Position numbers and translations under genes: made by a program
Shown: positions 44,586 through 55,669 of the stretch, in pieces
Layout: each line of letters begins with the position of its first letter
Position numbering within the stretch: position 1 is the stretch's first letter
NCBI GenBank assembly: GCA_014058105.1
Contig: JACGCM010001245.1
Location: 2,232,001-2,296,000, forward strand
Direction of reading: 5' to 3'
Length of the DNA: 64,000 nucleotides
Source: Kingdonia uniflora
Lineage: Eukaryota > Streptophyta > Magnoliopsida > Ranunculales > Circaeasteraceae
The notes under the pieces: model-generated
What the model was told of the DNA's origin: nothing
The model's input: the letters and a program-made list of their open reading frames with translations, nothing else
The model's database searches: none

Positions 44586-45776
44586 CAATATGATTTAAAA
44601 TATAGCTTAATTCTAATTCAAGACTAGCATAGTTGTAGACTTTCAACTTTAATAACCCAAACTTACATGAACTAGATCTTAAAGATCTATGATAGCCAAA
44701 GAGAATTTATGGTTTTTGTAAAAGATAAGTAGGTATCGGAAGATTTTGATGGAAGTATTTGTAGATCAAGGATTGGGTTCTAACTCCTACCACTAAAACG
44801 ATTCTAGTTGGGTACATCTGTCACGCATGTAGTCATGCAAATACAAATAAGCGATTCTTAATAGTGTCCAAGATTGTTACAAGTTCGTTAAGAATAAGAG
44901 CAAATACGTTACAAATGGCATTGGTAGCTACGTAATATGGTAAAAATAAAAACTTAAGAGATTCCAATTATTTGGGTATATATGTCAGGCATGCAATCAA
45001 ATGTCTTTTAATTTCTCAAAACTGTTACAAATGAGCAAGCCCCTTTCATAAATATGTTATAATTCTAAGGGGATGGTAGACAAGTTACACATTATGATTT
45101 GCCACATTAGCAATTAATTTTCTCTACTGAACGAAGAAAACAATAATCTAACTCCAACAAAAAGAACATACGGTGGTCTAGTTATTAAATTTATTACCTC
45201 ATAAATGTAACTTTTTATATTAAGAGGAGAAAAAAGGTAACAATAATAGAAAATCAATCAGAATGTTTTTTTTTCTATTTTCAATTTATGCATTTTCTTT
45301 CCTATTTATCAATTCATAACTGACTAATGACTCCATGACTCTTAATAATTAACCATAATTACTACTACTAAGACTCATAATAAACAGCCATAATTAAGAG
45401 TCATAACAAACTCTAATACCTAAGTCTCTTTAAGTGTTGTAACTACTCAACATTGACCCTTAACATTCCTATTGGTTCCATACTGCATCATTTTTACCCA
45501 AGAGTGATTGTTGCATATAAATGACATTTTGTGATGAGAGATTATAAAATTTATTTATTTTTGAATGAAAAGAGTCTGAGATTAGTTATCTGATACATCT
45601 CTTTGTATTTGATTGATTGAGTTTATCATCAAACTTAGGAAGGTCGAGTTAAATTGTCAGCCCAATTCACTATTATCGTTAGACATCATTTTCATAAATT
45701 GTGAGACATACTTCATTACATAATGCGCTACATTAAAAAAGCCTTAGAAACCTTTTATTTGTATTCCTTATTCCAG
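44586..45776. other. No gene recognised
   Basis: AT-rich sequence with short stops in all frames. If MULE B sits in an intron of the WRC gene, this would be its upstream intron on the minus strand; no QLQ-domain exon was found. Confidence 0.4.
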
Positions 45777-45812
45777 AGGCAATTTTAGGAGCCAAAGCGT
45801 TACTGAAGCACA
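45777..45812 (+). pseudogene. Start of a possible host exon interrupted by Gypsy element 1
   Basis: A strong plus-strand acceptor (TTTGTATTCCTTATTCCAG, ending about 45776) is followed by an open frame beginning AILGAKALLKH. The frame runs into the target duplication GCACA at 45808 and, when the retrotransposon is skipped, continues without a break at 52076 (SRSSLKLHQVSERSIS...) to a stop at about 52155. About 37 codons in total. The gene family is not recognised. Confidence 0.35.
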
Positions 45813-46602
45813 TAATCCCCAATCGAATTGAGATTAACCTAAACAAAGAAATAAAATAAAGAGCAAACACAATTGGTGGGAGAATTTCCCTTTTTGAGCT
45901 TCAATTGATCAATTGATTTGATTACAATCGAATAACAATCAAAACCCCAAGTTTCTCTTCCAAAACTTGGACTGATCTAAGATAAAAGATAGATTTTCAC
46001 CTTGCCTAGCCTTACTCCTTTATGAGGGTTACAGTTTCCTAGTTACAAGATAAGACTATTATGCCATTGAAATACCTAAAATATCAAAGGAAATGATAGT
46101 CGCTCGAATGAACCCATAGGTCGGACGAACTACTGGCCAAAATAAGCCTAAGAACAACCTCAGCGTGAATTGGTCTTAAGGGTTTCAAGTTTGTTCGAAC
46201 GACTTGGCTAGTTTTGCCTATAAAATGCTTTAACTTGAAATTAATCTTCTCGGAGCCCAAATTCGTTCAAACGAACCCAAATGTCATTAGAATGACTTAT
46301 CTATTTTTGCTTGAAATAGACTCAGCTCGAATTGGCCTTCTGGGAACTCTAGCTCGCATAGACCAAGCTTGAATTGTCTAGGTCAAAATGGATAATTTTA
46401 ACTTGGTCTTCTGATAACTCTAGGTCGAATAAAATCAGCTCAAATTAGCCCAAGTCGAATAGACTCCGCTCAAGGTGTCTCATGGGAACTCCAAGTCGTT
46501 TCTCACATATCTCATTCGAACGACACCAAGCTTCGTTCAAACGAGATGGTGTGTTTTTTAAGGGGTTGATCTTCAGATCGATCTTTAGATCATCCGGGCT
46601 CA
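45813..46602 (-). repeat. 3' LTR of Gypsy element 1
   Basis: Starts TAATCCCCAATCGAATTG and ends CATCCGGGCTCA on the plus strand; minus strand TGAGCCC...GGATTA. Rich in GTTCGAAC-like palindromes at 46100-46540. Confidence 0.85.
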
Positions 46603-46629
46603 TGGCTCCCCCCCCCCTTTAGGAACCTT

Positions 46630-47185
46630 CAGCTCCTGCTCAAGCTAGAACTGGAGGTGAGGAAATGCGGCCTTGCCCATTTTCCTATTGAACCACTTCG
46701 ACTTGCTAAGTAGTTGACCTATATTCCCAACTCGGAATGACTCAATACTACCCCATCTTGTGGCATGAACTTTCCTCTCTAGAATATAATCTACCTACAA
46801 TGGATCTTTTCTATCCATCCATAAGTCATCAACTGACAATAGGCGAGTATCGATTGTAGAGTCTTCATCTAAAAGAGGCGTCTCAAATAATATTAATTGC
46901 TCGGCATTAATCATCGAATACCTCTTCATGAAAGGTGGTAAATCTAATTAGAATGCATTATCACCAATCATCTTGAGTATAGTGAACGGACCATAGCGGA
47001 TAGGCTTGAGTTTCTTCCCTTATTCCTTTAGCCGTTCCTTACCCAAATGCAACCAAACTAGGTTGCCCTCTTGAAAAGTACACGCAACCCGATGCTTATC
47101 ATGGCGAGCCTTATACTTTGCTTGAGTCTTCTTCTATTTTACCTCAACCGCCTCATGAACCTTGTTCATCCTCTCAATGAAATGC
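46630..47185 (-). pseudogene. C-terminal part of Gypsy element 1 polyprotein
   Basis: Minus strand reads DLPPFMKRYSMINAEQLILF, then VDYILERKVHATRWGSIESF and RVGNIGQLLSKSKWFNRKMG, ending AAFPHLQF. The same ending is present in element 2 (DSFRVGEKGTLPSKLKWYSR, 55530-55625). The position after integrase and VDYILE-like start resemble a chromodomain-type tail, but the aromatic cage cannot be made out, so that assignment is tentative. Confidence 0.5.
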
Positions 47186-47189
47186 TAAA

Positions 47190-48010
47190 CTTTAACCTAT
47201 TCCTCTTCCACTTTCTCTAGCACCGTCTTGATGCCAAGACTAAAATCTAAATCAAAAGAGCTTTGAGGCATGTAACCTAAACAAACTTCAAACGGAGACT
47301 TCAAAATGAAACCATGAATCACCCAGTTAAACACAAACTGAAGATACGGTAAACTCTCATCCCAAGTCTTAGGATGCTTAGAATAAAATCCCCATAATAA
47401 GTGAACCAAAGTGTGATTAACTACTTCTGTTTGCCCATCAGTCTGCGGATGAAAGGTGGTACTTCTCTTCAACTTAGTGTCCATCATCCCTCATAACGAT
47501 CTCCAAAAATGCCCAATAAAATGACTATCTCCATAAAAAAATAATAGAAGAAGGTATCTCGAAATACCTCCAGACGCCTCTGAAAAACAATCGGGCTGCT
47601 CCTTCCCTAGTGAGCATCTTCTGGCATGAATAAGAATAATCATCTTGCTGAATCGATCTACCACCATAAACAAATAGTCATTCTTACACTTGATCATAGG
47701 CAAACCACCCATAAAATCTATTGAAATGTCCTCCCAAGGTCGACTAGAAACTGGTAATGGTAAATACAATCCTAACATACGATTGGAAGGCTTCGATGTG
47801 TTGTATAGTACGCAACCAAAAAACACACAAGCAACATCCACCTGCATCTTTGGCCAATAGGCGTAATGCCGTAAATTCATAAGAGTCTTCTCAACCCTGA
47901 AATGATCTGCCACCCGGGAATAATGTGCCTCTCGAATCCCATACAAGCGATCACCACCTTTAGGAATACATAGTAGACTGCCCTTGTAAATCAAATAATT
48001 CTTCAATACA
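47190..48010 (-). pseudogene. Gypsy element 1 integrase
   Basis: Zinc-binding and core motifs on the minus strand: EAHYSRVADHFRVEKTLMNL, then RPWEDISIDFMGGLPMIKCK (first Asp), GDSHFIGHFWRSL (second Asp) and TTFHPQTDGQTEVVNHTLVH with the catalytic Glu (about 47420). The frame shifts near 47490 between the second Asp and the Glu region. Confidence 0.88.
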
Positions 48011-49560
48011 TACTCACATATCTTGAATTGCAGTAGCTTCTGGTGAATCACATTGAGCTCCTTGTCATCGTCATACCCTACAACATAATCAAAAGGAACA
48101 ATTGGTTGTATCTGCATAGCTACCAACAAAGCGGAAATAGTTAGTAATGGGGGCCGAGATAACATATTAGCCATTTTGTTGTCCACTCATTTCTTATACT
48201 TGATCATTAGGGTGAACTGTTGTAGGCACGACATCCACTTCATGTGGTGAGCCAGCTAGAACTTAGACTGCTAGAACGTAGATAAGAACTGTAATGGTTT
48301 GTGATCAGAATGTCTAACAACCTCCTTCCCCAATAAATAACTCTGTCAATGCTTTATTGATTTATATGATGCGTAGAACTCCTTATCATAGGTAGGATTG
48401 TTGCGTACTTCTCATGTAAGCATTTTAGAATGGTAAGCAACTGACCTCCCATCCTAGAATATAATTGCCCCTAATACATAATCAGACGTATCAATTTCGA
48501 CCTCAAAGGGCTGCTGTAAATTAGGCAACGCTAACACAGGCACATCCATAATGTTGCGCTTCAGTAACTGAAAAGCCTTCTTATGGTGATCTTCCCACAC
48601 AAACTTTACACTGGTCTTTGTCAAGGAATGCAGTGGTGTAGCTATCTATAAAAAAATACCAAATAAAGTTTAGTAAATACTGATAAGAACCCATAAAACT
48701 TCTCACTTCCGTCACTATACGGGGTATAGGCCAATCAGTAATGGTCGAGACCTTCTCTGGATCTATCATAAGCTCACCGCCACCAATAATAAAACCCAAG
48801 TATATTAGCTCCTTCTTCCAAAACTCGTACTTCTTCCAATTTAGAACGAGTTATTGTGACCGCAATACTTCCAATACTTTACAAATATGCACGAGGTGCT
48901 CCTCTCATGTTTGACTATATATTAAGATGTCATCTAAATATATAATCATGAAATTGTCAATAAAAGCACGAAGTACCTCATTCATCAACTGCATAAATGT
49001 TGTTAGAGCGTTGCATAACCCAAAAGGCATCACCAACCACTTAAAGAGTCCTTATTTGGTCTTGAAAATAGTCTTCCAAGTATCTTCTTCCCGGATTCTA
49101 ACCTGATGGTAACCCGACTTAAGATCCATCTTTGTGTAAAAATGAGCTCTCTACAACTCATCTAAAAGCTCATCAATTCGTGGAAGTGGATAACAATTCT
49201 TTACAATAATCTTATTCAGCACTCGATAATCCACACACATTCTCCAAGACCCATCTTTCTTCAACACCAATAACATCGGTGAACCATAAGGTGAGCAACT
49301 CGGATTAATTATCCCTTACTCAAGGAGTTCTTGTATCTATTTCTTGATCTCATCAGACTCAGTTACAGAAGTCCGATACAACCTAATGTTGGGTAAAGGC
49401 TCACCATTCACCAATATGATATCATGCTCCACATCTCTCTTGTGTGGCATCCTTTCTATGCTCAGAAACAAGTCTTTATACTCCTCTTGCAACTTCCCCA
49501 TTTCGGTTTATTACTTAGGAGGCATTGCCAAAGTAGACAACACCTTAGCCGACCGACGCT
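48011..49560 (-). pseudogene. Gypsy element 1 reverse transcriptase and RNase H
   Basis: RT active site MIIYLDDIL at about 48920-48946, preceded by [20 protein letters not shown] and [19 protein letters not shown]; connection region IDPEKVSTITDWPIPRIVTE (48700-48770); RNase H ends with MDNKMANMLSRPPLL (about 48150). Several single stops. Confidence 0.88.
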
Positions 49561-50060
49561 CCTGAACCGATTTTACCAATATCAAAATAAACTTGCTGCT
49601 CGCATTAACCATCCTCTTCGCCTGAGTCACCGTTACTAAATTATTGGTGGTGACATGTTTCTTATAAGCATTTATATACAACTCCTTCCCCTCCTTCACA
49701 AGACGGTACTTGTGCGTTCTACAGTAAATAATCGCATCTCGGTCCCAAAGATAAAGGCTACCCAAGATGACTTGAAACACATCTAAAGGAACCACCTCAC
49801 ACGTCACTTTGTCAATAAACTATTCAGTAATTGTAAACTTGAATGTACACTGCCTCACTATCATCAACTCTATGATTTTCTAAATCTAACCCAGACCTTA
49901 AGGCTTAAGATGAGCTGTAGTAGCCAAACCCATCTTCTTTAACACCTCCTCAGAGATCAAATTCTTCTGACTACCCGGATCAATGATGGCTTCTACTAAG
50001 TTCTGCTTCACCTGAATGATAACATAAAAATTCTCTTCCCGACTTATCTCCTCGGTAGTC
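49511..50060 (-). pseudogene. Gypsy element 1 aspartic protease region
   Basis: The catalytic triplet lies in IIDPGSQKNLISEEVLKKMG (about 49930-49990; D-P-G in place of D-S/T-G, the same as in element 2). Downstream TCEVVPLDVFQVILGSLYLW (49730-49807) and the linker YKKHVTTNNLVTVTQAKRMV. Confidence 0.75.
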
Positions 50061-50133
50061 GTAGGTTGCTGAAAAATAAGGGTACATTGAGGATTTGGCT
50101 TATCTAAATCAGGAAGATTAATATTTTTTGCGG

Positions 50134-51231
50134 CTAGTACACATTTCTCCCTCTTGCTCTACTCTTCCTTCGAACTAAGCACCTGGTAAAGTTTTCAACA
50201 TTTATCTGAAATATGACCATTTGCCTTATAATGACTATAGTGATTCCCATGGATGAAGACCCCTCTCCGTTGGACTCCCCTTTATGTTTAATCTTCCAAC
50301 TGGACTTGTACCCTGACTTGCTCTTGTCGTCATTCTTGTCACTCTTCAAGTACTTGCCTTCAATAATAATTATTTTTACGGTAGCGTCTTCGATATTCTT
50401 TATAGTAAAGAGCTTCAATACCCTTCTAATGGACTCCGACAAACCCCCTGTATACTTCATGAACACCTCATACTCGTTTACACCAATGCCCAAAACCAAC
50501 GCTTGGTTATAAAACTCCGTAGTGAACTCTTGTACGGATTGCCCATACTTTTGGCACAAATTGTGTCATTTGAACCATCTCTCTTGGTCATACCCAATCG
50601 GATAAAATTACTTCCTCAACAACACCTTAAACTCTTTCCAACCCAAGCTTTCTACTTTGTGACTTTTCTGATAGGACTTCTACCACGTGAGTGCATAACT
50701 TGCAAATTTTAATATCAAGAAATATATTTTTTGAGCATTGGAGTATTCGAAAGCTGAAAAATAGGTCTCTAACCTATCTAAAAAATTATCTAACTTCTCG
50801 GTATCGATTGAACCGTCGAATACCAAATTTTTAATTTTAAAATAGATCCGAAGATTTCCCATAGGATTCATTGACTTCCCAATAACCGAACTCCCCTCAA
50901 TGGAATTAACATTACTAGAATCACTATCTACCTCCTCGGTACCACCGTCTCTATCGACCTTTGCCACCCCTTTCTTCTTCTTGTGGTCTCGTCATTTCAC
51001 TGAAGCAGAAGCATTCGCGAGGTTTACAAGAAGTAATTGTTCTACCAACTCCCCTAGAGTAGTAGTAATGTCAGAAACTGTTATTTCAAACTTCGTGAGT
51101 CGATCTTCAGAATTGCCCATCTCTAAATTTATCTTTTTCTTCGAGTAAGGTTTCCGGTGAATCTCCAACGGACTCACTAGTTTCTCCTTCATTTGCTTAA
51201 GTCGATCGCGTGTATAGACCATAAACCACAA
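50134..51231 (-). pseudogene. Gypsy element 1 gag
   Basis: Blocks on the minus strand: start MVYTRDRLKQMKEKLVSPLE (51180-51231), LRIYFKIKNLVFDGSIDTEK and DNFLDRLETYFSAFEYSNAQ (50700-50860), then QEFTTEFYNQALVLGIGVNE and FMKYTGGLSESIRRVLKLFT (50380-50540). The zinc-knuckle region near 50160-50230 is degenerate. Stops at 50990 and 50680. Confidence 0.82.
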
Positions 51232-51246
51232 TCCCCCTGAGAATCG

Positions 51247-51268
51247 TTACTAGAGCTTTGATACTAGT
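51247..51268 (-). promoter_or_regulatory. Primer-binding site of Gypsy element 1
   Basis: The minus strand directly after the 5' LTR reads TAGTATCAAAGCTCTAG, close to TGGTATCAGAGC, the initiator-Met tRNA binding site of many plant Gypsy elements. Confidence 0.75.
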
Positions 51269-52070
51269 TAATCCACAATCGAATTGAGATTAACCTAAAC
51301 GGAAAAAATTGAAATGAAGAACAAACACAATTGGTGGGAGAATTTCCCTTTTTGAGCTTCAATTGCTCAATTGATTTGATTATAATCGAATTGCTCTCAA
51401 AACCCTAAGTCTCCCTTCAAGAACTTGGATTGATTTAAGATAAAAGATAGATTTTTACCTTACCTAGCCTTGCCCCTTTCTGAGGGTTACAATTTTCCTA
51501 GTTAAAAGATTGGACTATTATGCCCTTGAAATACTTAAAATATCAAAGGAAACGATAGTCGTTCGAACGAACCCATAGGTCGTTCAAACTACTAGCCAAA
51601 ATAAGCCTAAGAACAACCTCATAGTGAATTGGCCTTCTGAGTCTCAAGTTCGTTCGAACGACTCCAAATGTCATTCGAATGACTTGCCTATTTTTGCCTA
51701 GAAAATGCTTAAGCTTGAAATTAGTCTTCTGGGAACCCAAGTTCGTTCGAACGAACCCAAATGTCGTTCAAACGACTTGTCTATTTTTACTTGAAATAGA
51801 CTCAACTTGAATTGGCCTTCTGAGAACTCCAACTCGCATAGACCAAGCTCAAATTGTCCAGGTCGAATAGGATCAGTTTAACTTGGTCTTATGAGAACTT
51901 CAGGTCTAATAGGCTCAACTCAAATAAGCCCAAGTCGAATGGATTCATCTCAAGGTATCCTCTGAGAACTTCAGGTCGATCATCCCATATCTCATTCGAA
52001 TGACTCCAAGGTTCGTTCGAACGAGATGACATCTTTTTAAAGGGGTCGATCTTCAGAACCTCCTGAATCA
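51269..52070 (-). repeat. 5' LTR of Gypsy element 1
   Basis: Starts TAATCCACAATCGAATTG and ends AACCTCCTGAATCA on the plus strand. Shares the start TGATTCAGGAGG (minus) with the LTRs of element 2. Confidence 0.87.
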
Positions 52071-52075
52071 GCACA

Positions 52076-52335
52076 GTAGATCGAGCCTGAAGCTACACCA
52101 AGTGTCAGAGAGAAGTATCAGTACTTTAGAAAGTTCCCCAATCACCAATGAGTGACAAAAATACATTCCGTACGCTCCAGGATAACAGGGTCATATCTTA
52201 TCCAATTTTTACATTTAAAGAGGCCCAAAAGAAGATAAACAAAAGTTGATGCCCAGAGGCCACCACAAATGCGTCATAGCGGGTTAGCAGGCCTTGGGAC
52301 ACCGGTGTTAGCGGGTCCACAGGGTTATTTGGTCC
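52076..52335 (+). other. Rest of the possible host exon, then no recognised gene
   Basis: Open frame to a TGA at about 52155 (see 45777-45812), followed by about 180 bases of GC-richer sequence without a recognised feature, which could be a 3' UTR or an older element. Confidence 0.3.
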
Positions 52336-52340
52336 CTAAA

Positions 52341-52863
52341 TGATGCAGGAGGATCTGAAGAAGATATGTAGTTTTTCAAGTTTCTATTTGAACAAAATTG
52401 TTTTTGTTCGAATACATTTTTGCCTGAGGTATTTTATTTGAATAGATTTATTTCTATTCGAATAGATTTTTGGTATTTCTGCCTGAGGTGTTTTATTCAA
52501 ATAAAATTTATTCTATTCGAATACATTTATTTTCATTCGAACAGAAACTTGTTTTGTTCGAACAGAGGCGCGATTCAACCTTTCTCCTTTAGGCGGTAAT
52601 TGTATTTTTGAGGGGTGTTTTGCCTCAAGATGCGTTATTTTAGAATTTTTAGTTCCCTAGTATATAAAGGGGACTTAGGTTATTCTCTAGGTTAAGCTTT
52701 TTATATTCGATCTAGAGAGAGTTTTGAGAGAAGCCTAAGGTTTTGGAGTAATTCATTATAATCTACTTCATTTCTTTTAAGCAATTAAGCTTTATTTTTC
52801 CCAATTTTGGCGTTCTTTGTGTTTCTTTACTAACTAAAAGTTTCTCAATCGTATTGTGGATTA
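52341..52863 (+). repeat. 5' LTR of Gypsy element 2
   Basis: Contains TATTCGAA- and GTTCGAA-type palindromes (52385-52565), TATATAAAGGGGACTTAGG (a probable TATA box near 52661) and a downstream leader GTTAAGC...GAGAGAGTTTTGAG. The same TATA string is in the 3' LTR near 55990. Confidence 0.88.
52661..52669 (+). promoter_or_regulatory. Probable TATA box in the 5' LTR of Gypsy element 2
   Basis: TATATAAAGGGG, about 200 bases before the LTR end, conserved in the 3' LTR. Would start the retrotransposon RNA near 52690. Confidence 0.5.
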
Positions 52864-52909
52864 AGTGGTGTCAGTTTTCCAATATTATCTTCTGGGGTTG
52901 ATTGTGGTT

Positions 52910-53985
52910 TATGATATCTACACGTGACCGTCTCAAGCAAATGAAGGAGAAGCTTGAGAGTCCGTTGAAGATCCATCGTAAACCAAATTCGAAGAAGAAG
53001 GACGATTTGGAGATGGGCGATCCCAACGAGAGACTCACGGTTTTGGAAACGATAGTTTTCGCTCTAACTTTTACGGTAGGAGAGTTAGTAGAGCAGTTGC
53101 ACCCCACAAACCTCGCTAAGGCTGCCACTTCGGTGAAACGGTGAGGCCGTTCGATGAAGAAAGAGGCTATTGAGGTAGATGGTGATGAGGACGTTCCAGT
53201 TTTTGATGATTCTAGTGCTGTCGAATCCGACGAGGGGCGATCGGTTATTGGTAAGTCCATGAATCTTCTGCGTAATCTTCGTATTAGTTTTAAGATTAAA
53301 ATTCTAGTATTCGACGGTTCGATCGATGCCGAGATATTGAATAACTGGTTCAATAGGTTAGAAACTTATTTTTCTGTTTACAAAAACTTCAATGCTCAAC
53401 AAATTTGTTTTGCTATGTTGAAATTCGCAAATCATGCACTCACATGGCAGAAATCTTATCAGAAACGCCACGATGTAAGAGTTTTAGGTTGGAAAGAATT
53501 CAAGGTTTTAGTGTGAAATCAGTTTTATCCGATTGGGTATGAACAATAGAGATGGTATACATGGCACAATTTGTGCCAAAAGTTTGAGAAATCCGTACAG
53601 GAGTACACTACGGCGTTTCATAATCAAGCTTTGGTTTTGGACATTGATGTGGACGTGTATGAGTTGTTCATGAAGTACACGGGGGGTTTGTCGGAGTCCA
53701 TTAGGAGAGAGTTGAAACTATTTACTGTGGCCAATATCGAGGACGATACCGTGAAGGTAATTGCCACAGAAGGCAAGTACTTAAAAAGTGACAATGAAGA
53801 CAACAAGATCAAGTCGGGGTACAAGTCTAGTTGGAAAAACGAGCATAAGGGAGAGGCCAAAGGAAAAGGTTCTTCGTCCAAAGAATTTCATTACAATCAT
53901 TGTAAGGCGAGTGGGCATCTTTCCGATTATTGTTGGAAACTTCACTCAGAGCTTAGGCCGAAGGAGTAGAAACGCAACAAAAAGA
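52910..53985 (+). pseudogene. Gypsy element 2 gag
   Basis: Frames 52902-53144, 53154-53516 and 53571-53969 encode STRDRLKQMKEKLESPLKIH, then LRISFKIKILVFDGSIDAEI, LNNWFNRLETYFSVYKNFNA, FHNQALVLDIDVDVYELFMK and a zinc knuckle HCKASGHLSDYCWKLH in which the first Cys of the motif is Tyr (HYNHC). Only a few stops or short frame shifts interrupt (near 53143, 53515 and 53968), so this copy is better preserved than element 1. Confidence 0.85.
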
Positions 53986-53993
53986 AATATGCA

Positions 53994-54410
53994 TTGGCCA
54001 CTGAGGTTATTGAACTTCCGGGTTTAGATAAACTGAATCCTAAGCTCACACTTATGTTTCAGCGAACTTTGGCTGCCGAGGAAGAGAGTCGGGAGGAGCT
54101 TTTTCATGTTAGTATTCAGGTAAAGCAGAGTTTAGTCAAGGTTATTATTGATCCGGGTAGTCAGAAAATTTTGTTTTCTGAGATGTTGGTGAAAAAGATG
54201 GGTTTGACGACTGCAGCTCATCCTAAGCCGTATGGTTTGAAGTGGTTCAAGTTTGCAATTTTTGAGAAGTTTATTGACGAGGTAACGTATGAGGTGGTTC
54301 ATTTGGATGTGTGTCAGGTCATCTTGGGTAGCCCTTATCTTTGGGACCGAGATGCAATTCATTACCGTAGAGCTCGTAACTATCATCTTGTGAAGGAAGG
54401 AATGGAGTTC
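53994..54410 (+). pseudogene. Gypsy element 2 protease, 5' part
   Basis: Continuous frame with LFHVSIQVKQSLVKVIIDPG, then MLVKKMGLTTAAHPKPYG and VVHLDVCQVILGSPYLWDRD, ending KEGMEF at the insertion site. The active-site triplet is D-P-G, as in element 1. Confidence 0.8.
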
Positions 54411-55024
54411 TGTAATGGCGTATTTTTCTAGAAGGAGAATGTTCGCCAATACTTTTATGGAAGGAAATTCAAATAGTAAGCTATAACACTGAATTTTACG
54501 TGGAAAGCTCAGACTAACCTGAGTAAAACCACGACCTCGTAGAGGGCTTTGGGAGAAAATCCAATAATATGTTAATTGTTACAATATTGAGCTGTGTGTA
54601 AAGAACAGAATGATGTTTAGAACAATCATGGGTTGAATTCTCTTAGGGCTTGTCTCTCATCCCCTGTTTATATTTATAGCATATACAGGCAAGGTTTACA
54701 AAGTTGAAAGACGGTTTCCTATTCTGAAGGAGGTGGGCAAACTTGGAGGATCTTTAACACCTATTTTGACTGAGTGCAACGACTAGTTCTGTAGTTCGAC
54801 TTGAGAACTCAATTGTAGCCTCAGTTGTTGAGTCTTTGTTCGAGATCAGTGTTCGGTGTCTGTATATCGTCTGTAATGGATCTTCGACTAACATCTTCAG
54901 GCTTGTAGTCGTCGATGTTGGGAAATATGTTATTACAATGAGCTGTCTGTATATCGTCTATAATGGATCTTCGACTAACATCTTCAGGCTTGTAGTTATC
55001 GATGTTGGGAAATATGATATTTCA
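54411..55024 (-). mobile_element. Tat-type solo LTR inside Gypsy element 2
   Basis: Starts TGTAATGGCG (same as the Tat LTR at 5207) and ends GATATTTCA on the plus strand, i.e. TGAAATATC...GCCATTACA on the minus strand, with an exact target duplication AGTTC (54406-54410 and 55025-55029). Contains the ACGTGGAAAGCTC...CACGACCTCGTAGAGGG block also found in the Tat LTRs. Skipping it restores the reading frame of the host element (KEGMEF then NINACKEHVTTSNL). Confidence 0.88.
54858..55018. repeat. 82-bp tandem duplication within the Tat-type solo LTR
   Basis: GTCTGTATATCGTCT(G/A)TAAT and TTCGACTAACATCTTCAGGC occur twice, about 83 bases apart, with only a few differences. Confidence 0.85.
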
Positions 55025-55029
55025 AGTTC

Positions 55030-55640
55030 AATATCAATGCTTGTAAGGAGCATGTGACTACGTCAAATTTGGCAACGGCGACTCAGGTGAAGCGGTTGGC
55101 TAATGCGAACGGCAAGTTTGTGCTATTGGTGCGACCGGTTCAGGAGGGTACATCGGCTTGAGCATTGTCTCCAATGACAACATTTTTTAGGCAACAAACC
55201 AATTTGGGGAAGTTGTACGAGGAGGTTGTGGTAGATACTGATCACAAACCGTTCCAATTTTTAGCTGCACAGTCCAAGCTACAACAAACTCGCTAGATGA
55301 AGGGGTTGTCGTATCTCGAACAATTTCCTTCGATTATACAGTATAAGAAAGGAATGGACAACAAATTGGCTGATAGGTTATCTCGACCCCCATTACCAAC
55401 TACTTCCGCTATGTTAGTTTTTATGTAGATGCAGCCTTTTGCTACGTCAGGATATGTTGCAGGATATGATGATCCTAAAGGGTGTAGTGTATTTTGCCAA
55501 AAGTTACTGCCAGGCAAGACATGTGTTCGTTTTGATTCGTTTCGAGTTGGGGAGAAGGGTACCCTACCGAGTAAGTTAAAGTGGTACAGCAGGGAAGTGG
55601 GCATCGCCGCATTCCCACATCTCTAGTTCTAACTTAAGTA
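55030..55640 (+). pseudogene. Gypsy element 2 distal fragments: linker, RNase H and C-terminal tail
   Basis: After the solo LTR the frame resumes with NINACKEHVTTSNLATATQ and FVLLVRPVQEGTSA, then jumps to RNase H sequence (VVVDTDHKPFQFLAAQSKLQ, YKKGMDNKLADRLSRPPLPT, 55205-55410), then GYVAGYDDPKG and directly to the C-terminal DSFRVGEKGTLPSKLKWYSR...AAFPHL. RT and integrase are missing. Junctions near 55190 and 55490 mark the two deletions. Confidence 0.8.
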
Positions 55641-55669
55641 GGAGCTCAAAGCTCCTAAAGGGGGAGCAA

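Larger units (their letters stand above)
45813..52070 (-). mobile_element. Gypsy element 1: complete Ty3/Gypsy retrotransposon
   Basis: 6258 bases with LTRs of 790 and 802 bases, exact 5-bp target duplication GCACA (45808-45812 and 52071-52075), primer-binding site, polypurine tract (minus strand AAAGGGGGGGGGGAGCCA, about 46603-46620) and gag-protease-RT-RNase H-integrase in Gypsy order. Stops and frameshifts occur in all domains. Confidence 0.92.

Noticed and set aside
50213..50512. Plus-strand 99-codon ORF
   Set aside because: Antisense shadow of Gypsy element 1 gag.
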